Shown piece after piece: positions 1 to 10,135 of a DNA stretch of 64,000 bases (the first letter of the stretch is position 1; each line of letters starts with the position of its first letter). The translations under genes were made by a program, and so were the position numbers. The notes beneath the pieces were generated by a model that was given only the letters and a program-made list of their open reading frames with translations, was not told where the DNA came from and searched no databases. Source of the stretch: Hallerella sp963652365 (GTDB lineage Bacteria; Fibrobacterota; Fibrobacteria; Fibrobacterales; Fibrobacteraceae); the NCBI GenBank assembly GCA_963652365.1, contig CAVJTH010000003.1:97829-161828 (forward strand). The letters run 5' to 3'.

Positions 1-1
1 C

Positions 2-469
2 TTTGGACCGTTCCTCTCCGCCGCGAACATCAGCTTTGGCAAGTTCTTCAACCAGGCGATGGAAGACGACGCCCGGATCTTCTACCAGGGAGGCTCCAGA
101 ACGGTACGCGGCTACCACTTCCGGAGCATCTATCCTAGCTACACGAGCCTTGACGAAAGCGGAGAAGAAGTCATCAACACGGGCCTCACGCCGCAATATC
201 TCCGCGTGAACGTGGAACTCCGCGTCAATTCCCCGTTCGAGGCGACAAAAAACTGGCAGCTAGTCGAATTCTACGACTGGACGCACGTTTCGGACAAGAA
301 CAGCCTTTACGCCGGAAACAGCAGCGCGGCGCTCGGAACGGGCATCCGCTACAAATGGCAGTTCCTGACCCTGCGCCTGGACTACACGTTCAAAAAGAAA
401 CTTCCGGGATTTTCCCCGGAAGCGTTTGCCTTCGAGCGGATCAACTTCGACCTGTCGCAGGCGTTCTAG
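2..469 (+). CDS. Omp85/BamA-family outer-membrane barrel, C-terminal part
   Basis: The frame is open from the window edge, so only the last 155 residues are present. It contains GGSRTVRGY, the VRG(F/Y) signature of the sixth barrel loop of the Omp85/bacterial surface antigen superfamily (BamA, TamA, FhaC, patatin-associated barrels). The chain then runs in alternating beta-strand pattern and ends in an aromatic residue (FDLSQAF), as outer-membrane barrels do for recognition by the Bam machine. Whether this is BamA itself, a TamA-like protein or another member cannot be decided, because POTRA or other N-terminal domains would lie before position 1. Its stop codon directly abuts the stop codon of convergent ettA, leaving no room for a separate terminator. 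Confidence 0.75.
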   Translation, partial: FGPFLSAANISFGKFFNQAMEDDARIFYQGGSRTVRGYHFRSIYPSYTSLDESGEEVINTGLTPQYLRVNVELRVNSPFEATKNWQLVEFYDWTHVSDKNSLYAGNSSAALGTGIRYKWQFLTLRLDYTFKKKLPGFSPEAFAFERINFDLSQAF

Positions 470-2149
470 CTATTCGCGCGTCAGCGTCTTGTACTTGAAG
501 CGTTTCGGCGTGTCGGCGTCTTCGCCCATGCGGCGCCTGTAATCCGCTTCGTATTCGCTCCAGTTTCCTTCGAACCAGACGACTTTCGAATCGCCCTCGT
601 AGGCGAGAATGTGCGTCGCGACGCGATCGAGGAACCAGCGGTCGTGCGAAATGATTACGGCGCACCCCGCAAAGCGGAGAATCGCCTGTTCCAGGGCCTG
701 GAGCGTTTCGATGTCCAGGTCGTTGGTCGGTTCGTCGAGAAAGAGAAGATTTCCCGGATGCTGGAGGTTCTTCGCCATCAGCACGCGGTTGCGTTCGCCG
801 CCAGAGAGAACGGAGAGCTTTTTCTGCTGGTCCGCGCCGGTAAAGTTGAAAAGTCCGCAATAGGCGCGCCCGTTCATCTTGCGTTCGCCGAGCGCGATTT
901 CGTCCTTCCCGCCGGTAATCGCTTCGAAGACCGTCTTGGAATCGTCGAGGCTTTCGCGCCCCTGCTCCATCGTGATCATTTCGACCGTTTCGCCTATCTT
1001 GAGCGTTCCCGCATCCGGCATTTCCTTGCCCGTGATGATCTTGAAGAGGGTCGATTTGCCGGCGCCGTTCGGGCCGATGATGCCGACGATTCCCGACCGC
1101 GGAAGCGTAAACGACAGGTCGTCGAAAAGGAGCTTGTCGTTGTAGGCCTTGCGCAGATGCTCCGCCTGGATCACGACGTTTCCAAGCCGCTTGCCGTTCG
1201 GAATATAGATCTGCGCGACTTTCACCTGTTCGCGGCTGTCTTCGGCAAGCAGGTCCTCGTAAGCCTTCAAGCGAGCCTTGTTCTTCGCCTGGCGCGCCTT
1301 GGGACTCTGCTTGACCCATTCCTGTTCGCGCGCGAGACGCTTTTGCCGATCGGACTCGCCCTTTTCCTCGTTCTTCATGCGTTCGAGCTTCTGGTCGAGC
1401 CATTCGGCATAGTTTCCCTGCCAGGGGATGCCGCGTCCGCGATCGATTTCCAGGATCCAGCCGGTGACATTGTCGAGGAAGTAGCGATCGTGCGTCACCA
1501 GGATCACGGAGCCCTTGTATTCGCGGAGGTGACGTTCCAGCCAGGCGACCGATTCCGCATCCAGGTGGTTGGTCGGTTCGTCGAGCAAGAGCAGATCCGG
1601 CTCTTCGAGAAGCAGGCGGCAGAGGGCGACACGGCGCTTTTCCCCGCCCGAAAGATTGGTGACGGGCCAGTCTCCCGGAGGACAGTTCAGCGCATCCATC
1701 GCGATTTCGATCTTGCGGTCCAGGCTCCACAGGTCCTCGGCATCGATCTGGTCCTGCAAGCGTCCCTGCTCCTCCATGAGCTTCGTCATCGTGTCCTCGT
1801 CCATCGGCTCCGCGAACTTCATCGAGATTTCGTTGTAGCGGTCGAGAATCGCCTGCTTTTTCTGGACGGCCTGCATGACGTTGTCCTTGACGGTAAGATT
1901 CGGATCGAGCTGCGGTTCCTGCGGCAGATAGCCCGCCGTGCGCCCCGGTTCGATCCACGCTTCGCCCTGGAACTCCTTGTCGATTCCGGCCATGATGCGG
2001 AGAAGCGTCGATTTGCCGCTGCCGTTCGTTCCGATGATTCCGATTTTTGCGCCGTAGTAGAAACTGAGAGAGATATCCTTGAGAACCGTTTTTCCGGGAG
2101 GATAGGTCTTGGTCATGCGGTTCATGTAGAATACGAATTTTTCGGCCAT
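470..2149 (-). CDS. ettA: Energy-dependent translational throttle protein EttA (ABC-F)
   Basis: A 559-residue soluble protein with two ABC ATPase domains and no membrane segment, the length and layout of EttA (about 555 aa). Walker A motifs are GTNGSGKST (residues 40-48) and GPNGAGKST (near 360). Both signature motifs (LSGGEKRRVAL, LSGGERNRVLM) and both LLLLDEPTNHLD/LLFLDEPTNDLD Walker B regions are intact. The charged linker between the domains (about residues 235-310) matches the P-site tRNA interaction motif region of ABC-F proteins. EttA binds the ribosomal E site and couples translation initiation to the ATP/ADP ratio. The start is supported by GAGGA 8 nt upstream. Confidence 0.93.
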   Translation of the reverse strand: MAEKFVFYMNRMTKTYPPGKTVLKDISLSFYYGAKIGIIGTNGSGKSTLLRIMAGIDKEFQGEAWIEPGRTAGYLPQEPQLDPNLTVKDNVMQAVQKKQAILDRYNEISMKFAEPMDEDTMTKLMEEQGRLQDQIDAEDLWSLDRKIEIAMDALNCPPGDWPVTNLSGGEKRRVALCRLLLEEPDLLLLDEPTNHLDAESVAWLERHLREYKGSVILVTHDRYFLDNVTGWILEIDRGRGIPWQGNYAEWLDQKLERMKNEEKGESDRQKRLAREQEWVKQSPKARQAKNKARLKAYEDLLAEDSREQVKVAQIYIPNGKRLGNVVIQAEHLRKAYNDKLLFDDLSFTLPRSGIVGIIGPNGAGKSTLFKIITGKEMPDAGTLKIGETVEMITMEQGRESLDDSKTVFEAITGGKDEIALGERKMNGRAYCGLFNFTGADQQKKLSVLSGGERNRVLMAKNLQHPGNLLFLDEPTNDLDIETLQALEQAILRFAGCAVIISHDRWFLDRVATHILAYEGDSKVVWFEGNWSEYEADYRRRMGEDADTPKRFKYKTLTRE

Positions 2150-2159
2150 GGGATGTCCT

Positions 2160-2705
2160 CTATGGTTGTTCCTTGTTTCTTGAATCTTGCCGTTTTTCCC
2201 GAGCGGTCCTGATGATGACAGCCAGGTTCATCGCGATTCCGATGACCAGCAGAAAGGTGACGCAATAGGCGCCGACTGCGGGTTTCACCGCGAGAAAGTC
2301 ATAGTGTTCCGTCTGGATGGTGACGGACAGGTTATAGATGAAGACCCAGAGCGACACGAAGGCGGCAAGCGCCATCGCAAGCGACCCGACGGGCGTCAGA
2401 AAGGCGCAGACAAAGGCCAGGGCGACCGCGACAATGACGGGCACGATGACCGCAGTCGTCTGGACCGGCTGCTCGAAGAATTCCGAAAGACGCGGCTCGT
2501 TCTTCTTCATTTCCTCGACAGCCTTCCTTTCCTTTCCTTCCAGGAACGTTTCGGGAGTCACGCCGGAAATCAGCTCGTAGGCGTTCGGACTTGCCACGAC
2601 CCTTTCGGCACAAGAAATGTTTACCAGCGGAAAGAGGAACGCGAGAAAGATCAGGAGAAAGGGAAACGCCGTGAGCTTTTGCAAGATTCCAGAATTCTTC
2701 TTCAT
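2160..2705 (-). CDS. Small four-helix membrane protein, unknown function
   Basis: Not a recognised family. The start at 2705 was chosen over an open extension to 2933 because AAGGAGG lies 7 nt before this ATG and the extension overlaps the upstream gene. The 181-residue product has a hydrophobic N-terminal segment (residues about 10-28) ending in NISC, then a charged loop of about 50 residues, two adjacent membrane segments (about 85-125) and a last one near 150-170 before a basic tail. The start resembles small membrane proteins beginning with a helix that ends in V-S-C, but the -3 residue of a true lipobox is not convincing. The start codon is 17 nt after the stop of the SUMF1-like gene, so the two are probably co-transcribed. 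Confidence 0.6.
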   Translation of the reverse strand: MKKNSGILQKLTAFPFLLIFLAFLFPLVNISCAERVVASPNAYELISGVTPETFLEGKERKAVEEMKKNEPRLSEFFEQPVQTTAVIVPVIVAVALAFVCAFLTPVGSLAMALAAFVSLWVFIYNLSVTIQTEHYDFLAVKPAVGAYCVTFLLVIGIAMNLAVIIRTAREKRQDSRNKEQP

Positions 2706-2722
2706 GGATACCCTCCTTGGGG

Positions 2723-4774
2723 TTAGCGCTCTCGCGGCATCACGCAGCGAAAGCCGATGAAGTTCGACCAGTAGCGGGGATCTTCCGCACTGCGCCCGGT
2801 CAGGTCCAGTTCCTTTTCGGTGGCGCTTTTCCACGAACCGCCCTTGAAGACGCGTTCGTAACCGAGGAGCGACCCGCTCGGATTTTCGCTTTCCACGTAG
2901 AAGGAAAGCGGCGAATAGGTATCGAGAGTCCACTCGGCGACGTTTCCCGCGACATCGAAAAGCCCGAAGGCGTTGGGCTTTCCCGAAGCGACACGCGCCG
3001 GAGATTCCGCGCGAAAGACCGCGAATTCAAACGGGCGGGCGTTTTTCCTTTCTTCCCAGACAAAGCTTCCGTTTCCGCCGGAACGCGCGGCAAATTCCCA
3101 TTCCGCTTCCGTCGGAAGTCGCCCTCCGATTTTTTCGCAGAACCTGTTCGCCTGTTCCCAGCTGACGTTGTGCACCGGATTCAAGCTGTCGGGAAATTCA
3201 AAGTGCGTCGAATCCTGCATGATTTCGCGATATTCGCCGACCGTCACTTCGGTCTTGCGGATGGCAAACGGCGAAAGGCGAACGGTACGTCCCTTATACA
3301 GAAAAGTTCCCGAATCGATCTTCGCCCAGGCGCGACTCGCCTCTTCGAAAACAGAATCCTTCGTTTCCGCTTTCGCGGCAGGTCCCTTGACGGAATCCTT
3401 CCGTTCGACCGGGGCGGGCATCAGCCATTCCTGGACTTCGTCCTCCACCAGGATGTATCCGGGCAGGACGAACTTTCCTTCGCCGACAAGGGTCGAATCG
3501 CCGCGACGGGCGACCAGCTTCAGAAAGCGGTACTGGTGACGGCTCTTGACGCGAAAGCCGTCATGCTTCCAGACCGGCCTGTTTTCGTAGAAAAGCGAAA
3601 AGAGTCCGGCACTGTCGGGCGCGAAATCCTTTCCCGGAAAGATTCCGACCCATTTGACGTCGATCCGGCTTGCGGAATCCCGGAAGACGAGTTCAAGGGA
3701 CGAATCCCTTTGCAAGACCGAACGAGGAACGAGCGAAACGGAAAGCGTATCCCCCTGCTGGGCTTCCAGGCGCGCACGCAGCAGCGCGTTCAGTTCCAGG
3801 ATTTTCGAAAGCCTCCTGGACAGCCACTGGGACCGGGCGCGGGAGCGGGCAACGTCAAACGCGGCGAGATAGGCTTCATACTGCGGATCGGTTTTCGACA
3901 TTCCCCGCGGAGGATTCTTGGGTCTCGGGTAGAGCGAATCGAAGCCTGCCGTTCCGCGGTTGATTTCGGTTCTGTTCAGGTCCTCGACAAAGGCGTCGTA
4001 AAGCGTTTCCGTTTCGAAGAGGCTCTGCGTCGCCGCGATCCGTTCCGCAGTCACCGACGTTTCTATCCGATAGACGGTCGTGTCTTCGGGTAGGCGAATC
4101 GGCTTCAGGTAGGAAGTCTTGCCGCAAGAGACCCGCGTTCCGGACGTCACCGGATACATGCCCGGCATCAGGTACGTCGCAAAGAAAAGCCCCGTATCGA
4201 CCGGAGAGAAGGTGACCGGCGCGCGAAAGGAATTCTTTTCGATCACGACAATCGTCGAATCCGGAACGTCACCGACAACGACGATTCCCGAAAGGGCCGC
4301 GGGCTTGAGCTTCTGCCACTTGCCGTTCTTGAAGAAATAGAGATTTTCGACGCGGGAAGAGTAGAGGTATCTTTTGTCAAAATAGATTTCGGCTTCGTCC
4401 TGGAACGGCTTTCGGAGCCTTTCGGCAAAAAAGCGCAAGCGGCTCGCGTCGAGAACAGACAGGCGGTTTTCCCGCAAGCCAAAGGCGTGCAGGGTCTTGA
4501 AGCATTCGGGCTTCGCGCTGCCCGAATACCAGCCATAGCGATTCCCCTTGATCTTGCTCCTCAGGTAGAGCTTTCCCGGTTCCAGCGGATAGCGAATCCT
4601 TTCCGAATGCAGATAGGCGGAATCGCCTCCATCGACGCAGACATTTTCCGCATTGATGATCTTGGCCTTTTCCACGAACTGGCTTTCGGGGACCGTAAAG
4701 CGGTAGTCCCCGGCCACGCCGGCATGCGCGAAAGCGAGCGCGCAAAGGAACAGAATCCAAGTTTTCAAAGCCAT
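2723..4774 (-). CDS. Secreted SUMF1/formylglycine-generating-enzyme-like protein
   Basis: Start at 4774 is chosen because a clean signal peptide (MALKTWILFLCALAFAHA) begins there, preceded by GGAGA; an extension to 4819 would bury it. The product has 683 residues. The last 190 or so form an FGE-sulfatase domain: IDSGTFLYKG, KTEVTVGEY, NPVHNVSWEQA, GGRLPTEAEWEFAAR, NVAEW, FKGGSW and a final FRCV. Such domains occur widely outside true formylglycine-generating enzymes, and no catalytic cysteine pair is evident, so a binding or structural role is as likely as enzymatic activity. The middle (about residues 160-210, VVGDVPDSTIVV...) resembles a PEGA-like surface module, followed by a stretch rich in long helices. 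Probably periplasmic or surface-exposed. Confidence 0.75.
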   Translation of the reverse strand: MALKTWILFLCALAFAHAGVAGDYRFTVPESQFVEKAKIINAENVCVDGGDSAYLHSERIRYPLEPGKLYLRSKIKGNRYGWYSGSAKPECFKTLHAFGLRENRLSVLDASRLRFFAERLRKPFQDEAEIYFDKRYLYSSRVENLYFFKNGKWQKLKPAALSGIVVVGDVPDSTIVVIEKNSFRAPVTFSPVDTGLFFATYLMPGMYPVTSGTRVSCGKTSYLKPIRLPEDTTVYRIETSVTAERIAATQSLFETETLYDAFVEDLNRTEINRGTAGFDSLYPRPKNPPRGMSKTDPQYEAYLAAFDVARSRARSQWLSRRLSKILELNALLRARLEAQQGDTLSVSLVPRSVLQRDSSLELVFRDSASRIDVKWVGIFPGKDFAPDSAGLFSLFYENRPVWKHDGFRVKSRHQYRFLKLVARRGDSTLVGEGKFVLPGYILVEDEVQEWLMPAPVERKDSVKGPAAKAETKDSVFEEASRAWAKIDSGTFLYKGRTVRLSPFAIRKTEVTVGEYREIMQDSTHFEFPDSLNPVHNVSWEQANRFCEKIGGRLPTEAEWEFAARSGGNGSFVWEERKNARPFEFAVFRAESPARVASGKPNAFGLFDVAGNVAEWTLDTYSPLSFYVESENPSGSLLGYERVFKGGSWKSATEKELDLTGRSAEDPRYWSNFIGFRCVMPRER

Positions 4775-4831
4775 ACATTCTCCGACGGAATGAAAGCAAT
4801 CTATTAAAAAATCGGACAAATCGAAAACACT

Positions 4832-7800
4832 TTACGCCTTTTTTCCCGAAGGAACGCCCATATAGGTGACAAAGCCTCCAGCCTCCCCGCCCGAAGGCCC
4901 CAGTTCCACGAGATAGTCCGAAAGCCGAATGACGTCGGGATGATGCTCGATAAGGATTACCGTATTTCCCTGCGACGAAAGCCTGCGAAGGAGATTCCAC
5001 AGAACCTGTATGTCCTTGAGATGAAGCCCGGTCGTCGGTTCGTCGAGAAGATAGAGGACGCCCTTTCGGCCCTCCCCGCGCGAAAGCTCCCCCGCGAGCT
5101 TCATCCGCTGCGCCTCGCCACCGGAAAGCGTCGTCACGGACTGCCCCAGGCGCAAGTATTCGAGTCCGACATCGACAAGACAGCGAAGTCGCTTCGCGAT
5201 TCTGGGCTGGTCCTTGAAAAATTCGCAAGCTTCGTCTATCCGCATCGAGAGCACGTCGGCGATATTCTTTCCCTTGAATTCCACGGCAAGCGTTTCCTGG
5301 TTGTAGCGCTTTCCCTTGCAGACATCGCACGTTTCCCACACGTCCGAAAGAAAATGCATTTCCACGGATGTCATGCCGCGCCCTTCGCACGCTTCGCAGC
5401 GTCCACCGCCTTGGCTCGAATTGTAGCTGAAGCGGTTCGGTCCAAAGCCCTTCATCCTCGAAAGTTCCATTTTCGCAAACAGCTCGCGGATCGGACCGAG
5501 CGCATCGGTAAAGCTCGCCGGCGTCGATCGTGGCGTTCCCGATATCGGGCTCTGATCGACCGAGAGAACCTCCTTGACCGTATCCGGGAATATCGCCCGC
5601 AAGCGGGCCCTTCGCCGCTTTTCGCCTCGTCCCAAGGCGTCCTGCATCAGCGGAAGGATATCGTCCATGACAAGCGAGCTCTTTCCCGAACCCGAAACGC
5701 CGCAAACCGTCGAAATCCGGTTTTCCGGAAAGCGAACCGAAACGTTCTTCAGGTTGTGCGAGGAAAGCTCCCGAAATTCGAGGAACGGGTCGTTCGCGGA
5801 GACAGGGCCTATCGGCGGGTTGTAAACGGGAACGCTTCCGGTCAGATACTTTACCGTTTCGCTCCGCGGGAATCTCTTCAGCGCGGACTTTTTCGAAAGC
5901 GCCTTCGGCGAACCTTCCGCGACCACTTCGCCGCCATATTCTCCCGCAAGAGGTCCCATATCGATCAGATGATCCGCGCCTCGAATCATTTCCAGGTCAT
6001 GTTCCACGACAATCAGCGTGTTGCCCAGGTCTCGCAACCGGTACAGGGAATCGAGAAGCCTTTTCGTATCGCTCTGGTGAAGCCCGATCGTCGGTTCGTC
6101 GAGCACATACATCACGCCTTCCAGTCCACTGCCTATCTGGCTCGAAAGGCGTATCCGCTGGGATTCTCCGCCCGAAAGCGAATCTCCCGTCCGGTCCAGG
6201 TCCAGATATCCCAGCCCGACATCTTCCAGGAACCGGAGCCGTCCAAGAATTTCCCGGAAAAGCGGCGCCGCGATCTTCCTATGGGATGCGTCCAGATGCA
6301 AGTTTCGGAACCATTCGGCCGCACCGTGAATGCTCATCGACGAAACCTCGGCAATGTTCCTTTCGCCAATGGTCACGGCGAGGATTTCGGGTTTCAGGCG
6401 CGCGCCGTGGCAATCCGGGCAGGTTTCCCCCGACCGCAAGGTTCCAAGCCCCGCGCACCGTTCGCAAGCCCCCCAATGCGTGTTGAAGCTGAACTCCTTC
6501 GGATCGAGATTTCCCTTGCGGTAATAGGCGCAATGACCGCAACCCGGAAACAGCGAACAGGTACGAATCTCGCCTTCGATGCGGAGAGCGACCACATGCG
6601 AACCGTCGTGAAACGCCCGCTCCAGGGAATCGGCAAGGCGCGCCGCGTTGGCTTTCGAAACCGGGACCGTATCCGCCACGGCATAGACCCTCTTTGTCGA
6701 TCCGGGCAGGGTTTCGAGCGGAAGCTCCCGCAAAACGCCATCCACCAGGACCTTCCGGTAACCCAGTTCGCGCAATCGGCTCGAAGTCCCGGGAACCCTT
6801 GCCGCATCGGAAACCATCCATTCGCCGTTCGAATCCGCGATAAAGATCGGAGCGAGCACCTCGACGAGCTTTCCCGCCGAGCGCTTCAAGAGACCATCGA
6901 CAATCGAAGACACCGAAGACGATTCCAGCGGACGGCCGCAATGCGGACAATGCGAAATTCCCGCCCGGGCCCAGAGAATTCGAAAGTAATCGTAGATTTC
7001 GGTAAGCGTCGCCACGGTACTCCGCGGACTCTTCGACGCGCTTCCCTGGTCGATCGCTATCGCCGGAGAAAGTCCCCGAATCAGATCGACAGTTCCCCGA
7101 TCGAGGCGTCCCAGAAAGCGCCGCGCGTAAGTGCTCAGCGTTTCCACGAACCGCCTCTGCCCTTCCGCAAAGAGCGTATGAAAGGCGAGACTCGACTTTC
7201 CGGAGCCCGAAACGCCCGAAATCACCGTCAGCCGATGCCGCGGAATCGTCACCGAGAAATTCTTCAGGTTGTGCTTTCGCGCCCCGACGACCTGGATGTC
7301 CAGGCTTTCCGAACGTTCCCGACGACATGCGACCGGAGCGCTTTTCCCGGGTTTCGGAAAGAGAATTCTTTCAAGAAACCTTCCGGTCAGGGATCTGGGA
7401 TTTCGAGCGACTTCTTCGGGGGTTCCCGTCGCCACGATTTCTCCGCCACGCTCGCCGGCTTCCGGCCCCAGATCGACAATCCAGTCCGCGCACTTGATGA
7501 CATCCATGTTGTGCTCGATGATCACCATGCTGTTTCCGAGAAGCCGCAAGCGAGAAAGGCACGCCAGCAGACGGCGAATGTCCTCGAAATGCAACCCGGT
7601 CGTCGGTTCGTCGAGAAGGTAGAGCGTCTTTCCCGTTCCGGGCCTGCGCAGTTCCGTCGCAATCTTGACGCGCTGCGCTTCCCCGCCGGAAAGCGTCGTC
7701 GAAGGCTGCCCGAGCGTCAGGTAGCCGAGTCCCACCTCCTGCAAGAGCCGGAGCGGCTCCGCGATCTTCGGCACATCCGCAAAGAACTCCAGTGCGCCGT

Positions 7801-10129
7801 CTATCGACATGTCGAGCACGTCCGTAATCGTCTTTCCGCGGTAATGGACTTCGAGCGTCGAATCGTTGAACCGCTTGCCGCCGCAGACATCGCACGTGAC
7901 CTGGACATCCGGCAAGATCTGCATCTGCACGGTCTTGACGCCCGCGCCGCCACACGCTTCGCACCGACCGCCCGGAACGTTGAAGCTGAAACGGCTCTTC
8001 GTATATCCGCGCACCTTGCTTTCGGGCATCTTCGCGAACAGATCGCGGATATCGTCAAAGATTCCCGTGTAGGTCGCCGGATTCGAACGCGGCGTGCGAC
8101 CGATCGGCGTCTGGTCGATTTCGATTACCTTGTCGATGAATTCCGTACCCGAAATGCGGTCGAACTTTCCCGGGACATCCGTCGCCCCGTGAAAGCGCCG
8201 AGCGAGCTCCTTCTTGAGAACCGTATTGACCAGCGAGCTTTTGCCCGACCCGGAAACGCCCGTCACCACCGTGAGCGTTCCATCAAGGGGGATTCGGAAA
8301 TCGACATGCTTCAGGTTGTTTTCCGACGCCCCGAAGATTTCCAGGAAACGCGTCTTCTCCGTGACCGCCTTCCGTATTTTCGGGATTTCGATCTTCAGCT
8401 TTCCCGAAAGATATTTTCCCGTCAACGAATCGGGATTCTTCTCCAGGTCCTCGACCGTTCCCGCAGCGACAACCGTTCCGCCCTGAACGCCCGCACCCGG
8501 CCCGACATCGACGACAAAGTCCGCAAAGCGCATCGTCTCCTCGTCGTGTTCGACCACGACCAGGCTGTTTCCCTGCGAACGAAGCCGTTCCAGGATACCG
8601 AGCAGCATCCCGTTGTCCCGGGCGTGCAGTCCAATGCTCGGTTCGTCCAGAACATACAGCACGCCCTGAAGCCCCGCGCCGACAGCGCTCGCGAGACGTA
8701 TGCGCTGCGCTTCGCCGCCCGAAAGCGTTTTCGCTCCGCGCGCAAGAGTCAGGTATCCCAGCCCGACGCTCGTCAGGAATCCCAGACGGTTCCGGATTTC
8801 CTTGAAAAGCTCGTGCCCGATGCGCTCCTCCCGCACGGAAAGCTCCACCGTGCGAAAGAACGCTTCCAGCCTTTCCACGGGCATCCGGCACATCTGATCG
8901 AGATTCAGGTTTCGAAACGTGACGGCGAGTGCCACCGGCGAAATCCGCGCCCCGTGGCAAACCGGGCATTCGCTGTCGTTCATGAACTTTTGAAAATGGA
9001 CGATATGCCATCTGTCCCAAAGTTCCTGCATCAGCGGGACGATTCCCGAAGTTCCCGCCTTTTCGCTCCCATACAGAACGGCCTTTCGCGAACGCTCCGG
9101 AAGCTTTTCCCAGGGCGTGTCGAGAGAGAACCTTTCGGCCTGCGCGACCTTCGAAAGCTCCGGCCAGCCGAAATCCGTAAAGATGACGTTTCCGTCCGCC
9201 TTTTGGCACTTGAGCGCGCCCTCCCGAATGGAAAGCGAGGCATCCGGAACGATCAGGCTTTCGGAAAAGACGTAATCCCGTCCAAGGCCCTTGCAGTGCG
9301 GACATTGCCCATATGGATCGTTGAAGGAAAAAAGACGCGGTTCGAGCTCCGGGATGGAGACGCCGCAATCCGGGCAGGCAAGCTCCGTTCCCTGCAAGCG
9401 ATACGCGCCATCGTCAAGCAGAAACGCGACAAGCTTCCCGTCGGTCAGTCGAAGCGCACCTTCCAGGTCCTCGCGAATCCGGGAAAGGTTCCTGTCCTCG
9501 ACCGAAACGCGATCGACAACCGCTTCGATCGTGTGCTTCTCGTAGCGCGAGAGCAGGGGAACCTCGCCGGTTCGAAACATCTTTCCGTCAACGCGGACGC
9601 GGGCAAAGCCCTTCTCCAGAAGTTCCTGGAATTCCTTGCGGTATTCGCCCTTGCGCTCCTTGACGATCGGGGCGAGGATAGCCAGCTCCCGTCCGGCGCA
9701 TTCCGCATAGAGACCGTCCACGATCTGGTCAACGGTCGCCGTCCGGATTTCCTTGCCGCACACAGGGCAATGCGGCGTTCCGAGCCGCGCAAAGAGCAGC
9801 CGCAAGAAGTCGAGGATCTCGACGGTCGTCCCCACGGTCGAACGCGGATTCCGGTTCACCGTCTTCTGGTCGATGGAAATCGTCGGAGAGATTCCCGTCA
9901 CCGATTGCACGTCCGGACGCTTCATCACGCCGATAAACTGCCGCGCATACGCCGAAAGCGAATCCACGTAGCGTCGCTCCCCCTCCTCGAAAATCGTGTC
10001 GAAGGCGAGGCTCGACTTTCCGGAACCGGAAACTCCGGTCACGACGACAATCGAATCGCGGGGAATGGTGACGCTTACATGCTTCAGGTTATGTTCGCAG
10101 GCGTCGCGAACGACAAGGGAACGAGTCAT
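4832..10129 (-). CDS. uvrA: Double-length UvrA (tandem fusion of two UvrA units)
   Basis: 1765 residues, almost twice a normal UvrA (about 940). Residues 1-940 and about 943-1765 are each a full UvrA. All four ABC modules keep Walker A GVSGSGKSS, signature LSGGE(A/S)QR and a LDEP(S/T)xGLH Walker B. Zinc modules (CPVCG, CPDCG, CPHCKG, CEACGG, CDVCGG and their second-half counterparts) are present in both halves. UvrA recognises bulky DNA lesions as a dimer and loads UvrB; a tandem polypeptide would build the dimer from one chain. Chlamydiae are known to have a similarly long UvrA. The halves are clearly diverged, so the fusion is old. An SOS-like operator and promoter lie immediately upstream. 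Confidence 0.95.
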   Translation of the reverse strand: MTRSLVVRDACEHNLKHVSVTIPRDSIVVVTGVSGSGKSSLAFDTIFEEGERRYVDSLSAYARQFIGVMKRPDVQSVTGISPTISIDQKTVNRNPRSTVGTTVEILDFLRLLFARLGTPHCPVCGKEIRTATVDQIVDGLYAECAGRELAILAPIVKERKGEYRKEFQELLEKGFARVRVDGKMFRTGEVPLLSRYEKHTIEAVVDRVSVEDRNLSRIREDLEGALRLTDGKLVAFLLDDGAYRLQGTELACPDCGVSIPELEPRLFSFNDPYGQCPHCKGLGRDYVFSESLIVPDASLSIREGALKCQKADGNVIFTDFGWPELSKVAQAERFSLDTPWEKLPERSRKAVLYGSEKAGTSGIVPLMQELWDRWHIVHFQKFMNDSECPVCHGARISPVALAVTFRNLNLDQMCRMPVERLEAFFRTVELSVREERIGHELFKEIRNRLGFLTSVGLGYLTLARGAKTLSGGEAQRIRLASAVGAGLQGVLYVLDEPSIGLHARDNGMLLGILERLRSQGNSLVVVEHDEETMRFADFVVDVGPGAGVQGGTVVAAGTVEDLEKNPDSLTGKYLSGKLKIEIPKIRKAVTEKTRFLEIFGASENNLKHVDFRIPLDGTLTVVTGVSGSGKSSLVNTVLKKELARRFHGATDVPGKFDRISGTEFIDKVIEIDQTPIGRTPRSNPATYTGIFDDIRDLFAKMPESKVRGYTKSRFSFNVPGGRCEACGGAGVKTVQMQILPDVQVTCDVCGGKRFNDSTLEVHYRGKTITDVLDMSIDGALEFFADVPKIAEPLRLLQEVGLGYLTLGQPSTTLSGGEAQRVKIATELRRPGTGKTLYLLDEPTTGLHFEDIRRLLACLSRLRLLGNSMVIIEHNMDVIKCADWIVDLGPEAGERGGEIVATGTPEEVARNPRSLTGRFLERILFPKPGKSAPVACRRERSESLDIQVVGARKHNLKNFSVTIPRHRLTVISGVSGSGKSSLAFHTLFAEGQRRFVETLSTYARRFLGRLDRGTVDLIRGLSPAIAIDQGSASKSPRSTVATLTEIYDYFRILWARAGISHCPHCGRPLESSSVSSIVDGLLKRSAGKLVEVLAPIFIADSNGEWMVSDAARVPGTSSRLRELGYRKVLVDGVLRELPLETLPGSTKRVYAVADTVPVSKANAARLADSLERAFHDGSHVVALRIEGEIRTCSLFPGCGHCAYYRKGNLDPKEFSFNTHWGACERCAGLGTLRSGETCPDCHGARLKPEILAVTIGERNIAEVSSMSIHGAAEWFRNLHLDASHRKIAAPLFREILGRLRFLEDVGLGYLDLDRTGDSLSGGESQRIRLSSQIGSGLEGVMYVLDEPTIGLHQSDTKRLLDSLYRLRDLGNTLIVVEHDLEMIRGADHLIDMGPLAGEYGGEVVAEGSPKALSKKSALKRFPRSETVKYLTGSVPVYNPPIGPVSANDPFLEFRELSSHNLKNVSVRFPENRISTVCGVSGSGKSSLVMDDILPLMQDALGRGEKRRRARLRAIFPDTVKEVLSVDQSPISGTPRSTPASFTDALGPIRELFAKMELSRMKGFGPNRFSYNSSQGGGRCEACEGRGMTSVEMHFLSDVWETCDVCKGKRYNQETLAVEFKGKNIADVLSMRIDEACEFFKDQPRIAKRLRCLVDVGLEYLRLGQSVTTLSGGEAQRMKLAGELSRGEGRKGVLYLLDEPTTGLHLKDIQVLWNLLRRLSSQGNTVILIEHHPDVIRLSDYLVELGPSGGEAGGFVTYMGVPSGKKA

Positions 10130-10135
10130 GCCTCA

